A stretch of 64,000 nt of DNA from Prunus persica. Its lineage: Eukaryota > Streptophyta > Magnoliopsida > Rosales > Rosaceae. Under the pieces are notes generated by a model. It made no database searches. It was not told the origin of the DNA and saw nothing but the letters and a program-made list of their open reading frames with translations. Within the stretch, counting starts at the first letter, position 1. Every line of letters starts with the position of its first letter. The translations under genes and the position numbers were made by a program. The stretch is taken from the NCBI RefSeq assembly GCF_000346465.2, contig NC_034009.1, positions 22,406,706 through 22,470,705 on the forward strand, written 5' to 3'. Shown piece after piece: positions 45,657 through 56,259 of the stretch.

Positions 45657-48535
45657 GGACGGGCCTAGAAATTTTATGTCGTAGGGTCATAGTGTAAAAG
45701 TTCAATTTTTTTTAAAGATTAAAATAACATTGAAAATAAAACTACAGTACAATCATTCATAATTCATGTAAAAAACAACATTACAAATTACAATTGGCCA
45801 CGACGAGGTTTCATATTTTGAAAACGTAGCATTATAGCTTCATTTTCAATACAATCAAAAACATCCTTCTCAACATAAACAAGCAAGCTATCACTCAACC
45901 ATTGATCTCCCATTTTGTTCCGAAGTGGACCTTTGATAATATTCATGACGGAGAATGCCCTCTCGACTGAAGCAGTAGCAACCGGTAAAACTAGAGCCAA
46001 TGTAATAAGCAAATACACATAATTGAATGCTCGATGCATCCTTGTATCCACCATTTTTTTTGCAAGATCACCAATCCCTTGCAAGTCAGAGAAATCACTA
46101 CTCGAACTTACATAATGAATATAAAGCTCAAGTTGATCATTAAGTACCAAAAGATCCCCATCCGAAAAGTCTTGAGGATAAAATTGAGCAAGACGAAGTA
46201 GCTTTTGTTTATCAAAAGCTACAAATGAATCATTCGGACTCAAACATGCCAAACAAATAAGCAACTCAGTATTTACCTCATTAAAACGATCATCTAACTC
46301 CGTAAGTTGCTCATCAATGACATAAATAAAGAGCTTCAGACGATAATGATGACGATTTGTCTTTATTGGAGCATTACGCCTTGACCTCCCTGGAAGTACG
46401 AAGGCCTCATCCATGTTAGGAACATCAATATGATGTTTGTCACAAAATGAAGACACCTCTTCAACCAATGCATCAAACCCATTATTCCTCATCCAATGTA
46501 GCTTTTCCTTGCATGATTTCACCAAAGCCATTGCCTTCACAATTTCTTGATCTTTCTTTTGCAATGCTTGTGAAACATCATTTGTGAGTCTCAATATAGC
46601 CTTCATTAAGAATAGGTGAAACACAAACTGAAAAGTAAGCATTTCCATTTGAATCTTATTTGCTTCACCGGTACTATCATTGGGATTATCATCAATAATC
46701 ATTTGAAGCACATGAATCACAGATGAAAATATAGAAATGATGCTAATAATGGTACCGTAATGTGAGCTCCATCGTGTGTCACCGGCACGTTTGAGACTTG
46801 TTTCTTGATGCAAACTTCGCCCCGTTATAAGACAATCATTTTCAAAAGCTATCACAAGTTCTTCTTGGAGTTGTGCTCTAAGTGCATCACGCCGCTTACA
46901 CGATGCTCCAACATGGTTAACCACACTATTAGTGGTTGTGAAGAAAGAGGCAATATCAATATTCTTCTTTGCTACGGCAACAAGTGCTAGTTGAAGTTGA
47001 TGAGCAAAGCAATGAACATAGTATACACAAGGTTGTTCTCTCAAAATCTTTGTTTTAAGGCCATTCAACTCACCTATCATATTGCTAGCTCCATCATAAC
47101 CTTGTCCTCGTAACTTGGAAAAGCTCAAACCATTGGAAGAAAAGAATATGTCAATGACATCCTTTAGTGAACTTGAAGTGGTGTCGGTAACATGTTGAAC
47201 CCCCACAAACCTTTCAATTACATGCCCTTTGTCATCTACATAACGCAACACCATAGCCATTTGCTCTTTCACAGAAATATCACGTGCTTCATCCACCAAT
47301 ATAGAAAAGAATCTATCTTTTAAACCACTCATGATGACATCAAGTGTTTCCCCGGCGCATGCATTGACAATATCTTTTTGAATCTTTGGAGCTACTAACT
47401 TGAGATTCCCCGGAGCATTTTCCAACACAACTTCTTTAACTTTCTCATCATTGTCTGCAAGGAATTGCAATAGCTCCAAGTAATTTCCCCTATTGCTTGA
47501 AGTGGCACTTTCATCATTTCCACGAAAAGAAAAACCTTGTCTCAATAGAAACTTAGTGCACTTGATTGATGCAATTAAGCATCTTCGATATGCCATACGA
47601 GCTTGTTCAGAGTGTTTGCTCACAGCCGTTTCAATATGTGTATTTTGATTCATCAAATTTGTAGCGGCTTCTCTAGCTTTATTATGAACACTACCAACCG
47701 GTCCAACATGCACCTTCATTCTTTCTCTCCCTTTCTTCCAATTCTTAAACCCTGCTCCAGTGAAGGCTTCACTACCCACTTGTTCAAAATTGGATTTAAA
47801 GAGATAGCAATAAAGACAAAATGCAGCATTTTTAGATACACTATACTCCAACCAATCAAATTCATCAAACCATTGGGGAATGAAGCGTCGATTAATTCCT
47901 GAGATATTACTTTGTGGGAAAGAATGACCTCTAGGTTGACAGGGTCCTTTTTGTAGATATGTTCTTCGAACCTCATCTCTAGTATTACTATCATACTCAA
48001 TCATACGAATTCTTAGTCCCGGGTCTGCCTGAAGATTAGCCAAAACATCATCTAACTCACTTTGTCTTGAACTTGAAGTTCTTGAACTACCCAATGATGA
48101 CTTTCTCTTAAAAATCTTTCCATAATTCTACATAAATTAATCAAAATAATAACTAAAATCAATTCAAAAGAATACCAAATTTATACCAATTAACCACAAA
48201 AAATTCATAAATGAAACATCCAATAAATCAAAACAATATAATACAATCATAAATTCAATTTCAATTCAAGTAATTTAGGTTTAGAGTTATAATTTACCTT
48301 GAATTGTGAGGTGGTGGAAGCGGAGGCAAGCTTTTGGAAGCGGCGGAGCTGCTGGCAGCAGCGACAATAAAGGATTTGGGGTTTAAAGGCTTGGTGGGGA
48401 AGAGGGTTAAAGGTTTGTGGGGGGTGGAGATTGGGGATTTAGGTTTGAGGGTTTAGAAAATAGGTGTTTTGGAGATGAAAATTCGGGAGGAAGCTGTGCA
48501 GCAGATACAATATGTTCTGTTTATTTTTTTTAAAA
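45654..48535 (-). mobile_element. hAT transposon of the ZMYM1/TTF-type group, right end unresolved
   Basis: Left (3') end CAGGGACGGGCCTAG at 45654; transposase on the minus strand; leader at about 48125-48480 including GGAGCTGCTGGCAGC. The matching inverted right end GGCCCGTCCCTG is not visible before the palindrome array, so this end is lost or the element was cut by the neighbouring Harbinger sequence. Confidence 0.7.
45788..48094 (-). CDS. hAT-family transposase (TTF zinc finger, DUF4371, hAT dimerisation)
   Basis: Long frame open from before 48094 to 45788, 768 residues. In order: acidic start (SELDDVLANLQADPGLR), the YLQKGPCQP motif, a TTF-type zinc finger (FCLYCYLF, with GFKNWKKG), and a DUF4371 core with ILVDEARDIS and GQGYDGASNM (probable catalytic Asp residues). 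YYVHCFAHQLQLALV and GDTRWSSHYGT follow, and the hAT dimerisation domain is C-terminal (ATASVERAFSVMNIIK). The family start ATG at 48123 (ERF) is in a different frame: a T-run at about 48110-48115 is one base short, and that frame stops after 23 codons. The first in-frame ATG is at 48004, beyond the usual N-terminus. So the enzyme is nearly intact but probably not made from its normal start. Capture by the host is not indicated. Confidence 0.9.
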   Translation of the reverse strand: MGSSRTSSSRQSELDDVLANLQADPGLRIRMIEYDSNTRDEVRRTYLQKGPCQPRGHSFPQSNISGINRRFIPQWFDEFDWLEYSVSKNAAFCLYCYLFKSNFEQVGSEAFTGAGFKNWKKGRERMKVHVGPVGSVHNKAREAATNLMNQNTHIETAVSKHSEQARMAYRRCLIASIKCTKFLLRQGFSFRGNDESATSSNRGNYLELLQFLADNDEKVKEVVLENAPGNLKLVAPKIQKDIVNACAGETLDVIMSGLKDRFFSILVDEARDISVKEQMAMVLRYVDDKGHVIERFVGVQHVTDTTSSSLKDVIDIFFSSNGLSFSKLRGQGYDGASNMIGELNGLKTKILREQPCVYYVHCFAHQLQLALVAVAKKNIDIASFFTTTNSVVNHVGASCKRRDALRAQLQEELVIAFENDCLITGRSLHQETSLKRAGDTRWSSHYGTIISIISIFSSVIHVLQMIIDDNPNDSTGEANKIQMEMLTFQFVFHLFLMKAILRLTNDVSQALQKKDQEIVKAMALVKSCKEKLHWMRNNGFDALVEEVSSFCDKHHIDVPNMDEAFVLPGRSRRNAPIKTNRHHYRLKLFIYVIDEQLTELDDRFNEVNTELLICLACLSPNDSFVAFDKQKLLRLAQFYPQDFSDGDLLVLNDQLELYIHYVSSSSDFSDLQGIGDLAKKMVDTRMHRAFNYVYLLITLALVLPVATASVERAFSVMNIIKGPLRNKMGDQWLSDSLLVYVEKDVFDCIENEAIMLRFQNMKPRRGQL

Positions 48536-48539
48536 GACC

Positions 48540-48782
48540 TGGACCAAAACGACGTCGTTTTGGCCAGGTCTTTTAAAAAAAAATTCGCTGGTCCAAAACG
48601 ACGGCGTTTTGGCCAGCGAGTTTAAAAAAAAAAATTCGTTGCTGGTCCAAAACGACGCCGTTTTGGCCAGCGCGTTTTAAAAAAAATACGCGGGGCTGGT
48701 CCAAAATGACGCCGTTTGGCCAGCGTGTTTTAAAAAAAAAATAAGCTGGGCTGGCCCAAAACGACGCCGTTTTGGCCAGCCT
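48540..48782. repeat. Tandem array of five palindromes
   Basis: Five copies of CCAAAACGACGNCGTTTTGG begin at 48544, 48593, 48648, 48701 and 48756 (49-55 bp apart), each set between CTGG and CCAG and separated by A-runs. Copy 1 extends to about 40 bp of near-perfect palindrome; copy 4 has lost a T. The array lies exactly where the hAT element should end and the Harbinger sequence begin. Any frame across it is repeat translation. Confidence 0.93.
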
Positions 48783-49219
48783 GGATAAGGGCAATGGCAA
48801 TTACTATTCACAATAATTTATTTTTTATTTTTTATATTTAAACGATTAATTTTGATAAGATTTTCGGTTGCTACGTGTTACTATTTATTATAAAATTTCA
48901 AATAACATTTTCGGATTAGGGGCGGTTTATTATAAAATTTCAAATAACATTTTCAGTTTCATATTTTGTTATAACATTCAGATCTCAAATTTCATATAAG
49001 ATTTTCGGTTTCCATGTGCCGATATTTATTATAAAATTCTAATATCATATTTCAAATAAGATTTTCACCTCTAAAGTTGTGCCACATGTCATCTCTATTT
49101 TTTAAATCCCTCTATAAAACTACATCCTCAACTCAGACCTCTCACACCATTTCCTCTCTATCCTTTCATTTCTCGAATTTTACAAAACATATTCTACTCT
49201 CAGTGTCTAACCTGAGGAA

Positions 49220-50338
49220 GGTGTTGGAGAGGCAATAGCGAGAAGATGATGAAATCAGGCGTAAACGTGCTGAAGAAGATCGTGAGTTGGATGAAGTTGT
49301 TTTAGCGGTGCGTATGCTCAATCAATCAAGGCAACACCACCATGGTTGTGTCCTGAACGTGGACAGACATAGGTACTCTCGAGGTAAGAATCTCTTGGAA
49401 GATTACTTCATTATATCATATTTCTTATTTTCGAGAGAGATATAGAATGCAGCCTCATTTAATAAAATAAAAAAAATCATGCATGATGTTTGCAATTAAG
49501 ACATATACTTCGATCAGAAGTATGATGCTATTGTGGGGTTTTGGGTTTTCTTCCGGAGTATAAACTTACAGCTACTTTACAAATGCTTGCGTATGGGGCA
49601 TCTGCAGGCCAGGTGGATGAGATTGCTAGGATAGGGAAATCAACTATCCTAGAGTGCTTGGTCAGATTCTGTGATGCAATAGAAACTCTCTACACGAGGG
49701 ATTACCTCCGCAAACATAAGCCTAGAAACCTCCAAAGGCTTCTACAAAAAGACGAGGCTCGAGGTTTTCCAGGCATTATTGGAAGCATCGACTGCATGCA
49801 TTGGCAGTGGAAGAATTGCCCAACTGCTTGGCAAGGAGATTGTGGGAATAGGAAGGGCCAAAAAAGTATAATTTTGGAGGCCGTTGCATCATTCGATACT
49901 TGGGTTTGGCATGCCTTTTTTGGAGTTGCAGGATCTCAAATCGACTTCAACATGCTTGGTCAATCTCCGGTATTCAACGATGTCTTGAGAGGTCATTCCC
50001 CCCAGATTACGTATCAAATCAATAATACTGTATACTCGAGTAGGTACTACCTAGTCGACAAAATTTATCCAATGTGGACGACATTTGTCAAAACAATTCA
50101 GAATCCCCAATTGGAGAAGGAAAAAAGCTTTGCTGCCTTTCAAGAGGGTTATAGGAAATATGTGAAAATGTGTTTTGGTATCCTGCAAGCTCGTTGGGAA
50201 ATTATTAAGGGTGCTGCTCGTATGTTTGATGACGAGGTGCTTCGGAGCATTATGATGACTTGCATCATCCTCCACAACATGATTGTGGAGGATAAGTATA
50301 ATTATGATGCCCAGAGATGTTCGAACCCGATCCCATGA
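49220..50338 (+). pseudogene. PIF/Harbinger transposase (DDE_Tnp_4), internally deleted
   Basis: An N-terminal remnant at 49230-49430 (RRKRAEEDRELDEVVLAV, RHRYSRGKNLLEDYF) is followed, after about 100 bp of broken sequence, by a long frame 49541-50338. In it: MLAYGASAGQVDEIARIG, the first Asp in GSIDCMHWQWKNCP, the second in YYLVDKIYPMW, and a Glu in LHNMIVEDK. The long frame has no ATG until 49583, and the segment between remnant and core (normally the FRRRFRM region) is missing. So no complete enzyme. Confidence 0.85.
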
Positions 50339-50699
50339 ACAAGACATTGACAAGAATTTATGAACGGCCCCTGGGAGCAAATGGACAATCACTGGAGCAC
50401 GAACCTTTGATTAGGGGCGGTTGATACAACAACCATATGATTGACCATTATATGGAAATGCAATCTTCTTATGTTCACAAGAGACGTCAAGTTGACTTGA
50501 TCGAGCACTTATGGGCGATGAAACGCAATCATGGTGGATGAAGGCAAGTTTAATACTTTGTTTTTAATAATGGTTTGTTTTAAATTATGGGTTGTTTTGC
50601 TTGTGGTTTGTAATGAATTAAGGTTTATTTTGATGTATGAAATGTTTTTAATAAATAGTTATATTATTTAATGCTTTCTTTATTCAATAAAAGAGAAAC

Positions 50700-51716
50700 A
50701 ATACAACAAATTAATACATATGACAACTTTTTCAATACAACCTAATAATGTTGATCATTTAACCAATCTGTGTTGCTAGGTCCATCATTATGGAAAAGCT
50801 TTCTTCTCATAAAATCCCTTCGTTGTAGCTTCAATAAGACTTTGTTTTAGAAGACATATGGCTTGTATCCATGGCCATGATTTTCATCTCTCTTTCCTCA
50901 ATGTCTTGTTGTTATGCTTGCTGCCTTTCAATTGTATATGCTTCATATCGTGCCTTGTCAGCTTCTTTTTTTTTTCAAGTCTCTTTCAATTCTCAGTGCT
51001 CCGTTCTTAGCAATTTGCTCCAAATTTTTTGCACATTCAGTGTTTGAAGTGCTCCCTCTCTTGGCATTTGCCCCATTTCTCCTAATAAGCATCAGCTCAC
51101 GTTGGATTGGTGAGTCTTAATCCATTGGGATGTCCAATGGCGAATCAATTGCCAGTGAATCGTGTAGCAGCGTCTCATTCAACATAACCTTCAGACCAGT
51201 GGAAATAATTTTGAATCTCGAACAATTCTTCACAATGTCCCAACATTGGTGATTGATGAACTTTTTTTGCCTTAGCTAATGGCACCGAACCACATTTGTG
51301 CTTGAACAATCTATTTATAAAAAAATTGAAAATGCAATAAAATATAAAACAAAATGGAAATGCAAGAAAATATAAAATAAACAAATGTGACATTAAATTG
51401 AATAAAACTGCATTTAGAAATATTTTAACTCGTCGTCAAGATTTTGACCGCTTTGAATGTTCTCCCTTGCTTTTGCCAAAGCATCTTTTAATTTCCCTAA
51501 CTCTTTATTCAAAATTTTCCACCTACTAGCCCAGGCCATTTCCGTACTAACCGAATCCGATCTTTCACAAAATTCTCCATGAATTTTTCTCCACATATGA
51601 GAGGACTTCATCTTATTGCCCGTGATCGGGCAATGACCAACTTTGACCCAACACTCACACAACAAAATATCTTCCACTGTTGTCCACGCGCCTCCGGCTT
51701 CGATGGAAGAGGCCAT
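50700..51716 (-). pseudogene. PIF/Harbinger ORF1 (Myb/SANT-like)
   Basis: Start ATG at 51716: MASSIEAGGAWTTVEDILLC, a Myb/SANT-like DNA-binding domain with the three spaced aromatic residues (W in GAWTTVED, W in CWVKVG, W in MWRKI). The frame stops near 51417. Remnants of the C-terminal half continue in other frames to about 50760 (AKRGSTSNTE, ERDLKKKEADKARYEAY), as in ORF1 proteins of this family. ORF1 normally partners the transposase at the element ends. Confidence 0.8.
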
Positions 51717-52139
51717 TTGTATTTTTACACAAATAGAATTTAGTAGTAGAAAATTTTGTGTGGAAAATGAATAATATTGATAGGTATTTATAAAAAAAAA
51801 AATTCCATAATTTTTTGATATTTTTTGGCCAAAAAATGGACAGCTGTTGAATTTAATAAGAGTTTTGGATCCAAGGCTCCATAAGACGTCACGTGGCTTG
51901 TAGCCGTTCGTTTCTGACAGCTGTGCAAGCGCCAACGGTAAATTTTTTTTGAAATTCTTGCACTAACGCCAGCCTAACATCAACAACCCGAAGGCAAGAA
52001 GACAGGTTAGATCTCCCTGTGGACTTGCCTAGGCTCGTGGGTCCCATGCCTTGTCCGGGCTGGAACTTACACACTAGAGTCTCCTTCCAGGCCTAAGGCC
52101 CCCTCCTACCTGGGCTAGCCCTTGGCGGTGGACTTGCTC

Positions 52140-52284
52140 TAAGAAAAATCTAAAAGGGAAACAATAAATAGCACATCATTCAACAACAACAAAGATTGTA
52201 TATAACAAAGAGTCTCAATTGCAAAAATTCCATCAATTGGAGAAGACACCACCATTCTTTGGAGTTTTAGGGTTAACAAATCTA
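52140..52284. other. 3' region of the TVP38 gene
   Basis: Short stretch between the Harbinger right end and the stop codon; presumably 3' UTR. The transposon therefore ends about 145 bp from the coding region. Confidence 0.5.
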
Positions 52285-53936
52285 TTATTGACCCTTTTTC
52301 GGGTCCTCCTTGTTAGAATCGGCAATGTTACTAGAATCATTAATATGCTCACTGGTAGGGGATTCAGTCACTAAATTTTCAGTAGAGTACTTCTTAATTC
52401 TCAAGGAAATAAGAATGCTAGAGCCAATTCCTAGTACAGGAAAAAGATATGACCAAATTTGAGATTTCTGAGAGCCAGATGCTGAAGAAACAGCAGCACC
52501 AGCCAAACTGCCAATCGATGTGTTCTGTAAAATCATAGGCATGCAGCCAATAACTGTTGGAAGCAGAAAATCCACAACAAACCGAACTCTTGTTGCAGCA
52601 AGGGCATAATTTATGATATAGGAGGGCATTGGCGAGAAGCGGGCAAGTAGAACAAATCTCCAACCATCTCGCTCAACTCCTCTGGAGAGGACAGCGAAGT
52701 ACCTATTCCTCTGGACCCACTCCATTGCTGAACTTGAGCTCTTGAATATTAACCTGCAGAATCCACAACATTAAAGCATTCCTAAAAGCAATTATTGAAC
52801 ACGCACATGAACCGCAACCTAATCAACAGAGCATTAATCACAACAAATTGGCACAGGGGCAATTGGAGTTGTCATATGAAGAATGTAAAACGTTGCAAGC
52901 AATGCTGCTCATAGGTTACTAGGTTAGTGTATCATATTATTTTGATCATATTATGAATGGTATTTGATACCGGTACTATGCATTCCACATTACAGGTACC
53001 TAGGTTAATTCTTCTGCAGAAGCCCTCATACTCATCTAAATCAGAATTAAAAAAAACTTTTCTTTACTCAAAAAGTTTAAATCACACTTCTAGTTCTATA
53101 CATATGTAGTCAATGACTCAACTTACAAGATAACAATGATAACTCTATCTAATCCTCTGACAGAGTCTTAGATTCACCTCTACTAGTTTCACAAAACCAT
53201 ACATTTCATACTTTATTCTTTCTCATGCTGTAACTCATCCACCCAAATATTATCATTTCAGAAACAACCTCTATCACAGAGCATTAAACATATACCTGTA
53301 TCACTAAACTGTTTTTTAATATAGCTCTTTCATTTCAGGCATGAATTCATTAAAAAGGGAAAAGGGTAATTAAATTTTTTTGTGGTGGGGGTGATTACTG
53401 TGTAATTTTTCATTAAATTTCTCACCTTTCACCTGTTATAAAAAAACTTGAAAAAGCACAAAACTTTATCTCACAGTAATTGACAAATGATCCCTGTCCT
53501 GTGTCTCTTTGATACAAAATCCAAATTCTGACAGTTATACCTACACTTTTATATTAAAATGATTCTAATGGCCCCCAGATCTTGTCGAACTGTTGATAAG
53601 AAAAGGGCAAGCATTGAATTAGAAGAAGTACCTGCCAATCCAAAAGGAGAGGGAAGCACCGAGCAGCTTGGCGGCAAAGACGCAGAGGACAGCCGGGAAG
53701 AAGCCGAAGAGAAGAGAAGCGGCGGCCTCGAAGAAAATGGCGTAGGGCAAGCAGAGAGCGAGAGTGAGGGTGTGGATCGCCACGTACAACGGGATGGCCC
53801 ATACTCCCAGCCGATCAGACAATTCACCAAACACCTTCAGCAGAGCGTCCTTGTCCCATCCGTACAGCTTTGTCAATTCCCTTCCAATCCCAATTATCCC
53901 CACCACCAATCCTATCGTCCACCATCTCTTCCCCAT
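52285..53936 (-). CDS. TVP38/TMEM64 family (VTT/SNARE-associated) membrane protein
   Basis: Two exons, 53936-53632 and 52753-52285, phase 2, giving 257 aa. Start MGKRWWTIGLVVGIIG at ATG 53936; the in-frame upstream sequence is low-complexity leader. Helices at about 5-20, 45-62 and 68-95; a VTT-type core with PYAIFFEAAASLLFGF, then KLLGASLSFWIGR at the splice. Exon 2 has the family signature LLARFSPMPSYIINYALAAT, then two helices. The C-terminal tail is hydrophilic and ends EDPKKGQ. These DedA-like proteins act in the Golgi/ER system of yeast and as lipid-scramblase relatives in animals; the plant role is open. The intron of 878 bp has no gene inside. Confidence 0.92.
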
Positions 53937-54678
53937 TTCTCCTTCTTTCTCTGTCTCTTTTCTCTCTGTCTCTCTCACACTTCTGTTACACCATACGGGC
54001 TACGGCATTGAATACCCAGATAGATTTTCATGGGCCGGATCCATGTAATGGGCCCTGTATTTTATTAATGTGCCTATTTGTGTCATGAAGGATAATTAGT
54101 CATATTTGGCCCACTCACTATTCTTCTTCTTATTTTTGTTTGGTTCGTTCTGGTTGATTTTATAGCATGTTTATAGCAGGTTAATTCAATTTCAATTCCT
54201 TAATTTCTCCATAATGGCTACTTTGGGCTCTAGCAATCATGAACAGTGATGAACGGCCCCTATGGCTTTTTTTTTTGCCAGCCCAAAATAATATACCCTG
54301 CATGTTGAAAAATATAAAGTCCCACATAAAAAAATGGACTAAATAAATTACAAATTATAATAAGTGGTTCCATTTCTAATAATAATGAGGTCTTTTATGA
54401 TAAAACTTGTCCTCATGGGCTGTAGCCCAGTGAGGTTTTTGGTATAAAGCCAAATATGTATTATGCCTTCTTTCAAATATAGCCAAATATTTATTAACCT
54501 ATTAACGTCCAAAAAAATCCAATTCTTTTTGAAATTAGTTGCATGACAACAATAAAAATATATATTAAAATATGTACATTTTCAATTCTGTTGTTGAACA
54601 TATTTTCATTTTGTTAATATATGATTTTTTGTTGCAATTGATATTGATTTGTTTTAAGTTAAAGCTTATTGGAAATTG
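53937..54678. other. Intergenic upstream of TVP38
   Basis: Short CT-rich leader, then AT-rich DNA; no gene. Frames at 53764-54088 overlap the first exon on the other strand and are shadows. Confidence 0.6.
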
Positions 54679-54774
54679 TATGGGGTTTGTAGCTCAAATA
54701 GAAAAGACCATTTACCCTTGTCTAAGGTTTGATTTTCCCTCCCTCGATATCGCTTGTATCCAAATATATATATT
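54679..54774 (+). mobile_element. tRNA-derived SINE, third copy of the family
   Basis: Plus strand: TTTGTAGCTCAAATAG (box A), TCTAAGGTTTGATTTTCCCT (box B), tail TCGATATCGCTTGTAT. Flanks ATTGGAAATT (54668-54677) and ATTGAAAATT (54774-54783) look like a slightly decayed target duplication. Confidence 0.75.
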
Positions 54775-54783
54775 ATTGAAAAT

Positions 54784-54987
54784 TAGTCAATCGAACTATG
54801 AACTAGCATGGTTTATTATATAATTTATTGTTTACTTTTATTTCTACAAAGACTATAAAAATTCTAAGTACAAAAAAAAAATAAAATTTGATCATTAGAT
54901 TTTTAGCTAATAAATGTAGATAATCCACCCATTGAAAAATTCCTAGCTCGTTTCGCCATTGAACACAACCCCACCAAAAAAATCTAA
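54784..54987. other. Intergenic, no gene
   Basis: AT-rich; short minus-strand frame only. Confidence 0.5.
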
Positions 54988-56256
54988 GGGGAAGTGTATT
55001 CAATTAGAATTCTAGAGCATTTATATAAATAAATAAAAAATTATGTGCTAAATTTCATGAAACTCTACCCTCCGTTTGGATGAGGAAAAATAACTCATAA
55101 TTTAGACAAAAAGTTGGGAATTTAAAAGGAGAAATTGACAATTCCCTTGTATAGCAACTTAAGCGTGGAATTTATTAACGCGTGAAAAAAATTGTGGAAA
55201 TTGGGGCATCAAATTCCCAAGTTTAATTTCCACCAAAATAGGTGTCATTTCACAATTTTCATAGTGTCATTTACAAAATTCGACATACATAAATCAAAAC
55301 ACCGAAATTTTCAATTGCCAAAAATTGAAATGATGGAAATCTAAATTCCTCATTTTAGAATTATATGTAATTTTCAATTCCTTCATCAAAACAAAGGGTT
55401 ATGGAATTTTTAGATTTTACATAGACTTAAGAAGAGTTCTATATAATTTTATTATAAGATTTGTATGGCTTTTATTTCAAACTTCCATAATTTTTTAAAA
55501 TATTTCTTTAGACGAATGCTAACTTTGGCATCCTTACCCAGATGATGTTTTTATTTCTTTGTTTTAATTTCCTTTCCCAATTTTAGTAAAAGTTCAAGAA
55601 CTCCATGTGTATGAGATCAACGAGAGAGACAGAGGTAGCCCAGCATAGAAGAAGTCAACTCACTCGGTGACCTTGTCCCATTCAACAACAAGATCTACTC
55701 TGGGGACTTGGAGAAAAGGTTGGGCGTAACAACAGGCCTATGTGTTCTGATCCAAAACTTACCAGAGAAGAAAGGAGATAGGTACAATGAAGGAAAATCA
55801 TGAAAAAAGAAAACCCAACGAGGTAATGATCAAAGAAAAGATAGGGAGTGTACTTTCATAAATGGAGAAAACTGTTCATTTTCTGCAAAGAGAAAAGCTA
55901 GGGCATATGCATAGAGAAAAACTAACGTATGATGAGATCTTTTGAGGGGATGTTGGATATATTATGATCTTTGTTATTTATACCTCTTATCTTAAAACCT
56001 ACCAAAATTTATCACTCAATGAAATCCTTCCAAATATATGAAATTTTGAATACACCTAGATTTTATTGAACTTTTTTATAATCCTAATTGAATACACTCA
56101 TATTTGTATGGACTTTTTAAAAGTTAATACAAGTCTGAATTGAACACACTCATACCTGTAGAAACTCTTTTAAAGTTCGTATAAATCCAAATTGAATATA
56201 CCCGAATTTTTAAAATCTTTTTTAACTCTCTAGAATCCTAATTGAATAAACTCCCC
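54988..56256. mobile_element. Tourist/Harbinger-like MITE, 1.27 kb, with nested insertion
   Basis: Left end GGGGAAGTGTATTCAATTAG and inverted right end GGGGAGTTTATTCAATTAGG match over about 30 bp and are flanked by TAA on both sides (54985-54987, 56257-56259), the Harbinger target. In the right half, AAT(C/T)C(T/A)AATTGAATA-type motifs recur at about 56085, 56138, 56190 and 56235. Non-coding. Confidence 0.85.
55067..55399. mobile_element. MITE nested in the Tourist-like element
   Basis: Left end CCCTCCGTTTGGATGAGGAA and inverted right end CCCTTTGTTTTGATGAAGGA enclose 333 bp with mirrored ATTTTCAATT blocks. No clear flanking duplication. Non-coding. Confidence 0.6.
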
Positions 56257-56259
56257 TAA

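Larger units (their letters stand above)
48785..52139. mobile_element. PIF/Harbinger transposon, left end unresolved
   Basis: Contains both Harbinger genes in convergent orientation: transposase (plus) and Myb/SANT-like ORF1 (minus). Right terminus reads GGTGGACTTGCTC followed by TAA at 52140; inverted this is GAGCAAGTCCACC, a Harbinger-type end with its three-base target. The matching left end is not seen, though GGGCAATGGCAATTACTATT near 48789 looks like Harbinger leader. A 14-mer GATTAGGGGCGGTT occurs at about 48914 and 50409. Short direct repeats (TTTATTATAAAATTTCAAAT) at 48886-48955 are subterminal. Confidence 0.75.

Noticed and set aside
45788..48094. Idea that the hAT transposase is a domesticated host gene
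   Set aside because: It has an adjacent hAT terminus, sits in a transposon nest and has a displaced start codon; no sign of a host promoter.
48573..48800. Apparent 75-residue repetitive protein
   Set aside because: Translation of the palindrome array; no start context or homologous family.
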